64,000 bases of DNA from Amblyornis subalaris (taxonomy: Eukaryota > Chordata > Aves > Passeriformes > Ptilonorhynchidae), in NCBI GenBank assembly GCA_018881555.1, contig JACAXG010000130.1, forward strand, positions 938,062-1,002,061. Reading direction: 5' to 3'. The position numbers were made by a program, and so were the translations under genes. The notes under the pieces were generated by a model. The model was not told where the DNA came from. It did not search any database and was given only the letters and a program-made list of their open reading frames with translations. Position 1 is the stretch's first letter, and every line of letters begins with the position of its first letter. Of the stretch, positions 51,096 to 63,634 are shown one piece after another.

Positions 51096-51667
51096 CTATT
51101 AATTATCTTTTAATTATCCAATCCTTAATACCTCACATCTTCCTGCCTAAGAACCATTTCTAAATGAGTGGGAGATCACACCCAGAACCAGCTCCAAACC
51201 CACGAACATTCCCAAGAATCCTTCAAAGGAGCAGTTGGCTGCAAGTATCATTCCCTGCTGGACCAGTAGGAATTATCTGTATTTATGTACTTCTGGGTCG
51301 CAGCTATTTAAGAGCAGAATGTTACAAAAATAAACATCATTTATTTCACAGAGCAGATGCATCTCCTTCTTCAGAACCTCATTAAGTTTTCCTGAAAATG
51401 TAACACGTGAGGCTGCTGCCAAAAACTATTGGCGAACAACAAAAAATGCCACAGGACTCCGGGTTTCTCCAGAGTTTTCCCAATCTTAGTGCAGGACACA
51501 AAGAGACTGGACAGACTTTTAAACGCTTTGTATTTTTGTTCATTTATTGTAGAAAAGTTATTGTAATGCAGTTCATCTTTGTACATCTAAATTCCATAAA
51601 ACGAATCCATAGAAATGAGGATACTATGGGCATGCAGTCTGCATGATCCTGGTCACAAAAATAACAC

Positions 51668-51700
51668 CACTTTTTTTTTTTTCCTCGTTTTTTTTTTGTA
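51668..51700. repeat. Interrupted poly(T) tract
   Basis: Two T runs of about eleven to thirteen are separated by CCTCG. It is simple low-complexity sequence. Confidence 0.85.
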
Positions 51701-54700
51701 GTTTTCTTTGAAAGCCACTAAAAGCAGAGGGAGAGCAGAGCATGCACCACTGTACACATTGCATAGTATAAGGTACCCACATGCCTGGTCGGGTGCTACA
51801 CACACAGGGTCTAGAGGGCAAAACAAAGGGAAAATCAGCAGAAAACACAAATTTGGGGTGGCTCTGTCCCAGTAAAGGCAGAAATGTCTTCACCAGTGTG
51901 ACTCTGAACTGGCTCCCAGCGAGGCAGCGCTGCCAGGCTCTCACTGGGAGCCAGTCTGGCTGAGAAACAGGAGATTTTCTGGGATCTGAGAAGCCCAAGG
52001 TCCGGAGTTTGCCGTTGGAATGGCTGATTCCAACATTCTCCCCCCTCTGCTTACACACAATTTGCATTTTGCTCGACTCAGTGTCCCTCTCTGCTCCAGA
52101 AGGGAATCAGGCGTGTCCCAATCCTGAACACACCCTGGCCCACGCATGCACTCCTTAACCTCACTTCCCGTCAGGTTTGAAATTCCCAGGAATTCTGGCT
52201 GCTGTGACAGTCTTCTCTCCCCCACCTCCAAGCTCTGTAGCCCCACAAACGTTTACTGGGAGTATTTCATTCCCGACCTTGGGCTACTGGTGCATCCTGC
52301 TGGATTCACCAGTCACATCCCAAATCTACACATTGGCCAAAATTAAAGTTATTAACCGATTTCAGCTTCCAGGAGGAAATTAGCAGAAATGAATGCAGTG
52401 GGCTCCGTGATTTTAAAAGGTTCTTTTTGTTGTCATTAATTAATTAACATGGAAGGAATACAAGTTATTGAAAAATCAATCCCATGTGCAAAATGCCAAA
52501 ATCAACTGCTGAAGTATCAGGCAGCGAGTAAACAGATCAAAAATGCAATAAATCCACTGATGCTGGATCAAAGATCTCCCCCTTGGTTCCAAAGAACACG
52601 ATGCCAAACGCAGGAGTGGAATTATTGTAAATTTGTGCTATTACAAATGTGCTTCTTTTTCCTTGCTCTGTTTCTACACCGTTGGCAAAAGAGACAATTT
52701 GGAGCTGTCCGTGAGATTTTGTCACTCTGTGGATTCTCTGCTGTGTCTGCAGAGAAGAATTCACTGGGGATGTTACAATTAATGACAGTTTGTTCTTCAG
52801 GCAATATTGATAAGGCAGGTGATGATCAGGAAGTGACATTCCTGCTCTTGGACAAGACAGGAGTTGGTGTCCGGAGGGTCTCCGGACAGGAACTCGCTGC
52901 CAAGGAATCTGGGGGGTTCCCAAGATCCCAAGGCAGGTCTCTAAACCATCCTGAGACCAAGCCAGGGCTGCTCCCAGTTGCAAAGGAATAAAGGAGTGAC
53001 ACACTCATTAACATCTGCAGTGATTCCTACCTCCTCCCCGAATTCTCTACATGGATTCAATCACAATATTTCTCCTGACTTCTTGAGTGCATTCCACACA
53101 CNATGAAAGAAATCTGAAATTTTTAAGTAGCATTTTCATCTCTTGCTCTGAGTTAATTCCTTACATGTATTTTACAACATTGTTAAAATTTCCCTTGATT
53201 TTTAAAGACACNCCTTTATTTTTGTATATAAAATAAACTGGGCTTGGTAACAACCTAACAAAGGTTATTGAAATGACTCTTNGAACACCACACTCTCTTT
53301 TAGGATCATTTTAACTGCATTTCCCCCCGAGTTCANCTTGGCTGCATTACAGGGTCCTGCAGCCTTGTTGCTCTTTTAGGACTGATATTTGAGGGAATGA
53401 GAGGCAACTCCAACAAAACACAAGGCAGCAGAATCCCGTGGATCCAAACCCGGACTGACACCAACAGGGGTAACAGAACCTGGTTTTAAAATACACATTT
53501 TTTGGAGCAAAACCAGGTTTGTATAAATGGCATTTTACAAAATACGCATCTGATTTTTTCATTTGTGGTCTCCAATTATTTTGCCTTAAAAAAAATTAGG
53601 AATGTGGGATCAAGGACAAGCTTCAGAAGTACTGAACTTGGGAAAGAAAATACAGCAGAGGAGACATTTAAAGTATTATTAAAGAAAAAATGAGTATCAG
53701 GACCACTGACTTACCCAGATCAGTGTGCTGTGAANAACAGGATTAACAATATTATTTTGGCATGGTGAAGTCAGTCAGGACAGGAGATTCTGGGATGCTC
53801 CAGGGAATTCTGTGGTGTTGAGACCAAACTGAATTCCNAAGATTTGGCATCAACCTGAACTTGCAGTTACAAATATCAGCAGCTGTGAGTTGCACATCCC
53901 ATGGGATAAACGTCTGGCATCAGGAAAAGAATCTGTACATGTCAAATACAACTACGGGGAGAAAGTATTTGAAATTCAAAGGTTAACAATTAACTGTCTT
54001 CAAAGTGGGGTCAAGATTTTTAAAATAATTGATTCACAAACATATGAATGTGCTGAATTTTCTCTTTCAAGATTGTTGTTATCACCTTGATTGGTTAAAT
54101 CCTCGTTAATCCCAAAGTGTCCTAATGAGAAACTCAGATAACAACAAAAGTTNAAATATCCCTGTTTTATAAACATTTCCAGACCCTCTGTTTGTGCCAG
54201 AGCTTAGGAACAAAACTCTGGTCTTTAACAGCATTTTACTAACAAGAAATGATGTGAGGGCTGGAGAATGAGGCTGAATTGGTTCAGCCCGGAATTCCTG
54301 AACTTCCCCATTTCAACTACACCACAACAGAGCTGCTCAGCAGTGCTGGAATTCCACCAGGAATACGGAGTTACCAGCCCTGNTCCCCAGCACAGCTTTT
54401 ACTCCTTACTGCATCCTAAAAAGAAATTCCTTTTTTCAAACAAACGCTTCCCATGGTGAGAATGTAGAACACATGAAGAGTCTCCCAGCATGGTTGGTGT
54501 ATTTGTACTTAAAGAAATCTCTCTTTCCAAAGAATAAAACACCCCAGCAAGGAAGGAGACCTGGTGGGCCACTGGTTCCTTATATTAAAATGGAATNGGC
54601 ACTGGGACAAACTCGTTACACCCAGGAGCCAAGTCAGCTTCACCCCACGGAATAAAGGACCTCGGGAGCATCCCTGACTTCCCTCACGAGCTCATTCTTA

Positions 54701-56902
54701 TCCAACCCAAGTCGTTTTGGCACTTGAGATGTTCAGGGGATGGGATTGTGCAGATGGGTGCAGGGTGGGGATCCTTCCCTTGCCTGGTGTGACACGGAAG
54801 ACTTCAAAACAAGGCTCCGAAAGGCTCTAGGAAATCTACGTCGGCTGCAAAGATGCAAATATGCAAATCTCCTCAGGCAGTTAATGAGCTGATCCCTAAT
54901 CTACTGCAGGATAAAGAGAAGCAACTGCTGTGGAGGCTCCTACAGCTCCCCTGCAATCAGGACTCAGTGCACAAACAGGGGGCTTGGCAAAGCTCAGAGG
55001 GGAATGAGACCTAACGCCTCCTCGCTCATGCAGGTTTGTGTGCTGAACATGGAAAAAGGTCTGGAAAAGTTCCTGGAGGATGCTCCACTGTGCCACGGCA
55101 GAAAATGCTGGAGGAGGCAGCTGCAGCTGCCGGGCCCAGGCCGGGTCCTGCCGTGTTCCCTCAGCCTCAAAGCTCCCGTGGCATCTGCAGCCGGAGGGAA
55201 TCGGGCAGGATCAGGTCTGGCAGATCCATCCAGAAATCTGGGACTCCAGTGGATGCTGAGATTTCCNTGTTTTCCTTGGTAACTGGTCCATTTGGATCAC
55301 CCAGTGGTGCTGGAGCTGCCTGGTAGGCAGTGGGGTCATTAAAATAATTAATCAGGTGTCTGCCACCTTTTAATGCTGCTGGAGATGGGTGTGGGTTTGG
55401 GCGTCCCACAAAGGACATGGATTACTTTTTCCATTAACTTCAAGAGGATAATCAGACTCCAGGATGGTGGAAACACCAACTGGTCCACAAAGGAGAAGAA
55501 ACCAGAATATTCTGGAAATTCCTTTAGTGCTACATGCTTTCAAAGCCTGGTTTCAGCAGGCTTTGGGAGGAAAACAAGCAAATAGGAAAGTTAATGATCC
55601 TCATTTTTGAGGGAAAAAAAAAATAGTTGTGACATGAACNTGCATAAAGAAATGCACGTTCAGCAGAATTGTGTCCATTTTAGGGAATGTGCGCGGTGGG
55701 GGATTTCGGGAGGCTCTGCTTGAAGATGTCAGTGGTTGTACAAAATGGGCAATAGGGGTCAACTTCCAATCCCATGGGATCTAAGGCTTCACTGATCCTA
55801 TCAAACACAAGGTCCAATCACAGGAATTCATCTCTTTAAAGGAACTGAGGACTCAGGAGGTGAAAGAAATGCTTGTTAGAAGTAAGGCAGCAATATCTCC
55901 AAGGATTTAGCTCTTGGAATCCAAAACTTGGAATCGGCTCTACGACTTCGCTGTGAGCAGATTTTTGTCTGATATTCCCTTTTTATTGCAATTCTGACCG
56001 AGATGTTGTTTGAAATGTTCATCACTGATGACTGTTTAACCCCACTCCCTCCCCTCGGATTTCACGGCTGGAATGGATCTTCTGGAGAGTTCTTGTGCGA
56101 CGCTGGAATTGTCAAGACATTCAGAGGTGGATTTGGGAAGATGGAACATGTAGGCAGGTACTCAGGTNTACTGGAATGTAGGTACTCTACACACTGGGTA
56201 AGAGGAGGGGATTGTTTTCCATTGAAAAAGCAGGATACAAATGGGAGAAAAATCTGATGTCTCTACACTCCTGTTCCTTTTTGGGACTTCTAGCTGTATT
56301 CAGGTAAAAGAGAGGAAAAAAAGGCTATTCCCAACCTCCAAGCACACAAAGGATGGAGTTTGTTCCTTTTCCTGTCCCTATTTCCTGTCTCCTGTCGCAG
56401 TTCCTCCCTGCTGGTCCCGACCAAACTGTCAGGACAGGCTGAACTCAAGACTCATTTGGCTGCAACATTCATGCCAGGTCTAAAAATAATTTCAAACTGG
56501 AAAGTGTTTTGTAACTGCTGCAATAATTTGTGATATTTGGCACTCTCGAGAGTTTACATTTGGTTAGTCTGAAAAAGCCATTCCGGAAAGAAATCGTTAG
56601 AATAAATCCTTTTATTCTAACCTGAAATGGAAACTGAGCTCCCAGCAAACAAATACTGGAGCTGACTTTCTGACTTCCAGTGGTTTGCAATTTTCAGATT
56701 TTTCTTTTTATTTGTTTTTTTCCCAACATGCTCACGTCGACTTTCCAGTCAATTCACCCAAATTCCAACAGGAATTGGTTTATAAATTGGTTCCAACTGG
56801 AACTGGTCATTTGGAATTTCCAGCGCAGGAAATTATTTTATAAGTGCCTCGATAAGTACCCGAAATTACAAACGGATGTGTCTAATACCTAACGACGAGA
56901 AG

Positions 56903-56933
<31 letters not shown>
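56903..56933. repeat. Poly(A) run, about 31 bp
   Basis: It is an uninterrupted A run on the plus strand, within the likely CACNB4 3' UTR. No target-site duplication or retrogene body is seen beside it. Confidence 0.95.
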
Positions 56934-56937
<4 letters not shown>

Positions 56938-57024
56938 TATAAATGCAAACGCTGTAGTAAACCCAAAAATAATCCCAAAAACAACCTCTACGATCGGGCA
57001 GAAACGGAAGGGCCGGGCCGGGTT

Positions 57025-57700
57025 GTGTTGCCCCCGAATGAAACATGGATGACAGCAGAGCGCGGCCGCGCCGTCGCCGCCGCACCTGCCAAAGGAACGC
57101 GATCCGGTGGTTACTCCGAGCTACGTGATGGAAGGTACCGACGGATGGATCCCGGTTGTGCCCAGGTCCCCGGCCTCAGAGCCTGTGCCGCGAGTCGTGG
57201 CCGTACCCGCCGGGGGAGCCGCGGTGCCGGTGGGGTTTGTAAGAGTCCTGGTAGGAGTCAGAGTATTCTTCTTCCACGAGGGGATAGTGGTCTCGGCCGT
57301 GCTGGGAACTGGAAGACAAGCGGTTCCTGNTCTTGCGAGCCCTCTCGCCGTGGTAATTCTCGTCGGAGGTGACGAGGCCGCGCCGCTCGACGGGGGAGTT
57401 CTCCGCGGAGTGGCCGCCGCGCCTCCCGCGCTGGCCCTGCGGGGGCCAAACAACGCCAGCGTTAATCGATACCAGCGTTCACGGGCGCCGGCCTTCGTCC
57501 GTGCCGGCCTTCACCGACACCCGCGCGCCCCGGGGGCCGCCCCGCCTCAGCTCCGGCCGGGCCCCGCCGGCCGCCGCCACCGCGGGGGAGCGGCCACGGC
57601 GCGGCCCGGGGGCTGCCGGCGGGCAGGGGCCGCTTCCCGCAGCGGCACCGGAGCGCGGGCTGGCCCTGGGAAAGAGTACAGCGAGCATGAAAAGTGAGCT
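57025..57700. promoter_or_regulatory. CpG-rich block over the CACNB4 last exon and adjoining intron
   Basis: CpG density is high from the start of the 3' UTR (GCGGCCGCGCCGTCGCCGCC) through the last exon and 250 bp of intron (GGGCCGCCCCGCCTCAGCTC). A CpG island at a gene's 3' end may be an alternative or antisense promoter, or GC-biased drift. No TATA box or clear motif decides it. Confidence 0.5.
57176..57436 (-). CDS. CACNB4: CACNB4 last coding exon (C-terminal tail)
   Basis: It is 261 nt encoding 86 residues and TGA at 57,178-57,176, the same length as the human last exon. It carries [44 protein letters not shown] and [13 protein letters not shown]. The sequence is unusually GC-rich, with several neutral changes toward Gly and Arg codons. 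One codon is ANC. Confidence 0.95.
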   Translation of the reverse strand, partial: GQRGRRGGHSAENSPVERRGLVTSDENYHGERARKXRNRLSSSSQHGRDHYPLVEEEYSDSYQDSYKPHRHRGSPGGYGHDSRHRL

Positions 57701-60700
57701 GATGTAGTTAGTCAGCATTTATCACTTTTCTCTGATCAGGAACAGGACGGTCACGCTGCTACTCTGCTTAGGGAACGGCGAAGCGGCCGCTGCTGTGGGT
57801 TTTGGAAACACCTCGAGGTGGTTGGTTGGGTGGCTTTGGGTTGTTTTTAAAGGTGCGGCTCTGAGCCTTATTTAAAGGCCTTCCTAGGAGGAAACCAACC
57901 ATGGGCCGCTCAGCAGGCAGCCAAGGGGAGGCTGAAATTATTAGACACTAACAAATTCTTTCAACTAAATAATAATATTTTAAATACGTTGACAGAAAAT
58001 CCCTTCCTAAGATAATGTATTAATTAGAAGCCCTTACTCTCCTCACATTCCCATAATGACAATGTCCACCGTTTCTCACATGAACCAAGTTAGTTCATAT
58101 TTTTTTGCCAATTAATGGCACAATGAAGAAATAGCCTAAAATTTTCTTTGCTTTCACCACTCCTTAAACCTCTCAGGAGCATCAGCATCCATCTCTCAGG
58201 ACAAACTCCGTGCTGAAACTCCAGCCCTTGCTCTCTGGGATATAAAACCTTCCTCCTCGTCCTACAGCCTCTGCCTGGCGACTGTTTTCCTGCATAATTT
58301 ATATCCCAGGGCTGGTGTGGACGGGGCAGGGAGGGAGCAGTGGGTGTGTGGTTACAGCCGGCGCAGCTCCGGCTCCGGCTCGGTGCCGCCAGGGAGACTC
58401 CTGGAGAGCAGCCATGGAATGAGGGGCCCCTCTGCAACCTCACCCCCAGCTACTGGGGGGCAACTCCCCAAATTCTCCTCAGAGCACCATGTTTTAGTGG
58501 GGATTATGGCAAAGTGCTTCATAAATTGGAGCCAGGCTGGGAGAGCTGGGGGTGTTCACCTGGGGAACAGAAGGATCCAGGGAGACCTCAGAGCCCCTTC
58601 CAGTGCCTAAAGGGCCTCCAGGAGAGCTGGAGAGGGACTTGNGACAAGGCATGGAGGGACAGGACACAGGGAATGGCTTCCCACTGCCAGAGGGCAGGGN
58701 TAGATGGGATATTGGGAAGGAATTCNTCCCTGGGAGGGTGGGGAGGCCCTGGCACAGGTTGCCCAGAGAAGCTGTGGCTGCCCCTGGATCCCTGGAAATG
58801 TCCAAGGCCAGGCTGGACGGGGCTTGGAGCAACCTGGGATAGTGGAAGGTGTCCCTGTCCATAGCAGGGAGNGGGACTGGATGAGTTTTAAGGTCCCTCT
58901 AATCCAAACCAGTCTGGGATTCCATGATTCCATGAAGAATTACACTTGCNTTTATCGGACACAAATGCAATCTGGATGTATAATCCTCTAAACAACTGTA
59001 CCTTTCTGTGCTCACCCCTCTGCCTTCCCTCTCTGCTTCCCTGCTTGGACTGTGTGGTCATCTCAGTGCTGCTGCTGAGCTCCTGAGGTGTGTGACACCC
59101 CAGGGTGGTTACACACTGGTCTGATGTCCCAGATAACTTCTGATCCTGCCATTGTATTGGAATGACAACCTGCAGGAATGGATTTAAAACACCAATCCCC
59201 TGGAGCCTAAGGAACACATCTCTCCAAAGCCTGAGCTATAGGATTTGAGTCCACTCACTGAAATTAGACTGGACTGTGTTTACAGCTAACCAGGGATTAG
59301 TCACAGAGGGAAATGACTGATCCCAAGGAGTTATAGAATCATGGAATGGTTTGGGTTGAAAGGGACCTTAAAGCCCATCTCATTCCAGCCCTGCCATGGG
59401 CAGGGACACCTTCCACTATCCCACATTGCTCCAAGCCCTGTCCAACCTGGCCGTGGACACTTCCAGGGATGGGGCAGCCACAGCTTCTCTGGACAGTAAG
59501 TATTTTTCTAGGCAGCATTGGCAAAGATCAAATTTATTCTTCCTCCTGAGGACTGGGAACACCTCCAGCTCAGCACCGAGCACTTCCCTCTAAGGAAGGT
59601 GATTCCCAAGGATCAGGCGTGGCAGAGCCAGCACTGCCACCTGTGCCCTCTGTGACTGCCCTGGATCTGTGCCACAGAACGTCACCCTCGTGACCTCCAT
59701 GAGTCAGGAGTTCAGTCACAACTTTCAGTTCTCAGTGAACCAAAGTCCAGGCCCCAGCCAGGCAAAAAAGGGAGCCTCCCAAATCCGGATTTGGTGACGC
59801 AGCTACAGCCTGGCCCGGCACACCTGGAGCAGTCTCACTGCCACGTGAGGCTTTGGCCTTTTGCTTTTCAGTCCCTGAGGTACCGAGGGCATAAGGAATA
59901 TAAAATCTTGGAGTATCACAAGCACCTTTGCTGGTTTAATTAGCCTGGGTGCTTTCTAATTACCACACACATCATTACCCTGAAAGCTGATGCAAACCCT
60001 TCTGAAGGTTGGAGTTAGTATAAAACCTCCACGTGGATAATGGGCATGGTGGAAGTCCTTACTGGGAGATAACCATGGAAAACATCATGGCCTGAACCCT
60101 CCTGGCACGGAAAACCTGCAGCCTCTGCTCGGGCATCGTTCACTCCAGGAGAAATTTACCCCTCTGCAGAGCACCAGCACCATTGATCCCACCTAAACCC
60201 TTTGGAATTCGGGTGAAGTGGGGATTAAGTGATGCATACCTTCAGCCAGCCCACTGCACAGGGGTGATTTTCATCTTCAGTGTGAGTTTTCCCTAAGTAA
60301 ATGGAGCAACATTTCACAGTTATTGCTGGTGTCCATTGATCAGAGAGAAATAAATGCCTGAAAAAAATTCTGTGGATACACCCAGTTCTCAAAATGAAAC
60401 TGAAGAGGTGAAAGTTCTGCAGATGGTATTTTATTGGCATGAAGGGATGGAAAACTGAAATTTTAAGGCAAGTGGAAAATGGAAACAACAGTTTACATGT
60501 GCATGTTATTAGTAACAGAACAGTGCTTGTGCATTCAGCCACTCAGGAGACAGTGACTTGCTGGTCCCAATAAAACCAGGCACGGCTTTAGAAAGGTGAG
60601 TGCAGGAATTAAGCACCTTCAGGGAAGTGCAGCTCACTCACAGCAAAACCAGCTGGATGTTAACTGAAAACACCAAACAACAGTCATTTCCTCCAAAACT

Positions 60701-61562
60701 GTTACCTGCTTCCAGACACTCCACAAGCAGAGCAGACGTTACATTTGTCAGGTGAATTATTCATTAAATGTCATTTGTTCAGTTCTATTCCTGACGTACA
60801 TTAGCAAGTGACACTCCTGGAGTCCCACACACACTGAGAAACTTGCAGGATTTAAAGCTCCCTGCAATCCTGAGCCCCTCGAGCATTCCCAGTTATTAAA
60901 CCCCAAACATTTCTGGTTGCAAACTTAATAAAGCACGTACTTCTCATTAAGGACTATTTACATGCCACGATTGAAGTGTCAAAGTTCAGCCGAGTCTGAG
61001 CTATCCCTGTGGAAAAAAAGGGTCACAATTTTTTTCAATGGGTAAAAAATAATGTCTTTTTATTCACACTCAAAGAACAAGCTTTTCCACCCAAAAGTGA
61101 ACGTTCGGTGACGTTACGAGGGTNGAATAAAAGGGATCATTACAGAGCTGACTCCTGGCTAGGAAACTGATGGCCGTTTTTACTTCCCACCAAAGGCAGA
61201 GCATTCCCAGTCTCCAGGCTGAGGAGCTGCTTCCTCACCGCTTACACCCCTGAGCTCGTCTTGGCAGTGGCCCAGCAGCGAGCGGTGCCTCACAGAGCAG
61301 GTCACGCCACTGCCCCTGGCACACTGAACAAACCCACCTGCTCCGCCCTGCGTGGGGCCGGAAGGGCTTTTCCTACCTGCAGGCCGGAGATCGCGGCGGG
61401 ATACGGGGAGAGGGCGGTGGATCCCAGGTTCCTGCCCAGCAGGGGGGTCATGGGCGTGGCGCTGGAGGTGTGGGTGGCTCTCCAGTAGGCCTCCAGGTAC
61501 TCGGCCAGGTGCTCGCAGGCGTCCTCCAGCTGGTTCTCGTCCAGGATCACGTCAAACATGTC
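57176..61562 (-). CDS. CACNB4: Voltage-gated calcium channel beta-4 subunit, last two coding exons
   Basis: Beta-4 is a cytoplasmic subunit that binds the alpha-1 interaction domain of high-voltage-activated calcium channels and controls their trafficking and gating, mainly in brain. The two exons join in phase 0 to 148 residues. The end of the guanylate-kinase-like domain reads [20 protein letters not shown], and the variable C-terminal tail ends [10 protein letters not shown]. The tail identifies beta-4 rather than beta-1, -2 or -3. The SH3 and most of the GK domain lie beyond position 64,000. The place next to ARL5A agrees with the human gene order. Confidence 0.95.
58525..58945 (+). mobile_element. 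CR1 3' end, about 420 bp, in CACNB4 last intron
   Basis: It runs from AGCCAGGCTGGGAGAGCTGG through AATGGCTTCCCACTGCCAGA, CTGGGAGGGTGGGGAGGCCC and GTGGCTGCCCCTGGATCCCT to the tail GGGATTCCATGATTCCATGA. It is the most complete CR1 3' end in the window and antisense to CACNB4. Confidence 0.95.
59332..59492 (-). mobile_element. CR1 3' fragment in CACNB4 last intron
   Basis: It starts ATAGAATCATGGAATGGTTT and continues GGGTTGAAAGGGACCTTAAA, CTGCCATGGGCAGGGACACC, CCAGGGATGGGGCAGCCACA. Confidence 0.94.
59500..61376 (-). other. CACNB4: CACNB4 last intron, unique part
   Basis: It is unique sequence with no exon or repeat recognised. Confidence 0.6.
61377..61562 (-). CDS. CACNB4: CACNB4 penultimate coding exon
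   Basis: It is 186 nt, 62 codons, from [20 protein letters not shown] through [11 protein letters not shown] to [11 protein letters not shown]. The acceptor is TGTGCCCAG and the donor GTAGGA. It ends the GK-like domain and begins the tail; [17 protein letters not shown] text ([13 protein letters not shown]) is beta-4 specific. Confidence 0.95.
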
Positions 61563-61724
61563 CTGGGCACAGGGACACAGGGTGGTCACGGCCGTGGGAC
61601 ACGGGGAATACAGACTGGGAAACACCTCTCGGCATGCCGAGCCTTGAAATTATCCAGGGGACAGGAATCGGAGCATGGGATTGTGGCAGGGAGCCGGCAA
61701 GAGGGAGAGGGGCTGCACGCAACA

Positions 61725-62002
61725 GCATGGAGGGACAAGGGCATGGATTCACACTGAAACACAGCAGGGTTAGAGGGGATTTTGGGAAGGAATTCCTTGC
61801 TGGGAGGGTGGGNAGGCCCTGGCACAGGTTGCCCAGAGAAGCTGTGGCTGCCCCTGGATCCCTGGAAGTGTCCAAGGCCAGGCTGGATGGGGCTTGGAGC
61901 AACCTGGGATAGTGGAAGGTGCCCCTGCCCACACCAGGGGGTGGGACTGGATGAGCTTTAAGGTCCCTTCCTACCCACACATTCCATGATTCCATGCTTG
62001 CA
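61725..62002 (+). mobile_element. CR1 3' end upstream of the CACNB4 penultimate exon
   Basis: It reads GGGAAGGAATTCCTTGCTGG, TTGCCCAGAGAAGCTGTGGC, TGCCCCTGGATCCCTGGAAG, and ends ATTCCATGATTCCATGCTT. It is very like the copy at 58,525 and so belongs to the same subfamily. Confidence 0.94.
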
Positions 62003-63634
62003 AAAGAAAATGGTGCAAGTGGGTTTAGAAGATGACCAAGAGCCAAAGCCCTCAGGAGTCACTGGACACTGTGCCCCAGGTGTTGTGTGAGCCCTACCAC
62101 ACACAGAACTCCTTAATGAGTTTATTTATTACCAGTATTGATGCCCCTAAAACCANTCCCACAGCAGGGGAGGCAGCAGGCAGTCCTGATAACAGGGAAT
62201 TCTTCAGGAACTACCTCCACNTGCTGGCTTTAACTACTTCATCCCTGCCTGTCTGGACACTCCCACCTGCCTCTCCCCAAACCTGCCAGACCCAGCAGAG
62301 CCCCTCGAGAAACACAACCCTATTTTCAGCAGTTCAACTTCATATCTCTAATCTTAACTTTGCAAAATACTGAGAGAATAGCACAGGAAATGGAAAATAA
62401 GTGCAGGTGCTGCGGGTGTGAAGGGCAACTGATACCAACCACAGGCTGTTTTCCTCCACCTGTTTTTACAGCTCTCAGAGCCAACATCTCTAGAATAAGA
62501 TTTAAAATAATAAAGACATTTTATTTATTTTTTAATTTATTCTCTCTTCTCAGCATAGTAAAGAGAAGTTTCCTCCTCTGCCAGCAAGGAGGAGTTTCCT
62601 TCTCATCAGAATATTCCTAACACTGCATCCCTTGGTCCAGTTCANTGTTTATTGCTCTTTTGCTCCTCTATTTATTCACTGCTTTTACTCCTTTGCTATT
62701 CTCCCACATGTTGATGCACCACNCATTCCAGTTTATCACTCATTTGTGGAAGAAGTTATTAATTATTGTTATCAGTTATGGTGTCAAATAGACCAGGGGA
62801 GTTTGTACCCTCTCTTAACAGGGGCATGAATCCAGAAGTTTTAAAAAATAGTAACATGATGAACTGTTTATGAGCAGTGGATTTAAAGATGTAGAGTCTG
62901 TGTTTCCTTGAGCCCTGTAATGTTCCTGCAGTGGAGTTCCTTGAATCCTGCAATATTCCTGGTGTCCTGCAGTGCCCAACGCCGGCTCGAGCAGCGTCAG
63001 GGAGAGATTAGCAAGGAATTAATAATGAAAGCAGTTCCTGAACTCAAATATGCCCGAAGAGACAGCTATTTTTAAAATGTCTAGACATGCAGCACCAGCT
63101 CATTCCTTATGGCTGGCTCTCAGCAAAGGAAAGAAGTCAGGATTGCATCCTTTGCAAGTGCCTTCCCTTCAAACAAATACTCCAGACTGTCCCCTTTCAG
63201 GAACTGGGGGTGCAAAAGGGATGAAGCAGGAGAGAGGCAGCAGTGCCTTTGCTCTTAGCAATGTACTTTTACTTCATTAAATCGTGGATCAACTCTAATT
63301 TCAAGCCAACCCAGACTGTCACCTCCCTGGGAGAGCTCTAAGTCAGCACTCACTCCCTGCCCATCACCAGTGCAAAGTGCTGAGCTGGTTCCTGAGCAGG
63401 CTCCTGAGCAGGCAGGGCGGAAGCAGCCCCGGAGCAGGGCTGGTTTCATGGCTGAAGCCCAGTACTGACATTTGGAAGGGCTTTTCTTACCCAGGTGGGG
63501 CCTCACCCAGTTGCCTTAGGCACTGGAATGCAATTCCAGGACTGGGTGTTGAGGCAGAGTTTAGCGGATCCAGGGATGGGCAATGAAAGTGCCACGGTGC
63601 ACCCAGCAAGCTGCAGCAGCACGCGGATCCTTTC
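62003..63634 (-). other. CACNB4: CACNB4 intron, unique part
   Basis: It is unique sequence. I looked for the next upstream beta-subunit exon and did not find it. Confidence 0.6.

Larger units (their letters stand above)
48550..51530. other. Region between ARL5A promoter and CACNB4 3' end
   Basis: Apart from the CR1 copies listed, it holds no recognisable gene, RNA or repeat array. Confidence 0.65.
51543..57175 (-). other. CACNB4: Probable CACNB4 3' UTR and downstream sequence; end not resolved
   Basis: No gene is visible. Candidate AATAAA signals on the minus strand lie at 56,707-56,712, 56,611-56,616, 55,982-55,987 and 51,543-51,548. The stretch 51,540-51,700 is AT-rich and looks like a 3' UTR end, which would make the UTR about 5.6 kb. 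A run of about 31 A (56,903-56,933) on the plus strand reads as poly-T in the transcript. Most of 52,000-56,900 is unique sequence in which I recognise nothing. Confidence 0.4.

Noticed and set aside
52449..53004. Overlapping 180- and 155-codon frames on opposite strands
   Set aside because: Neither resembles a known family. Both lie in likely CACNB4 3' UTR or intergenic sequence, so chance is more likely.
56899..56935. Poly(A) run as the tail of a processed pseudogene
   Set aside because: No gene-like sequence or target-site duplication lies upstream of it.
57107..57707. Plus-strand 196-codon frame over the CACNB4 last exon
   Set aside because: It is an antisense shadow of a GC-rich exon whose minus-strand reading is clearly the beta-4 tail.
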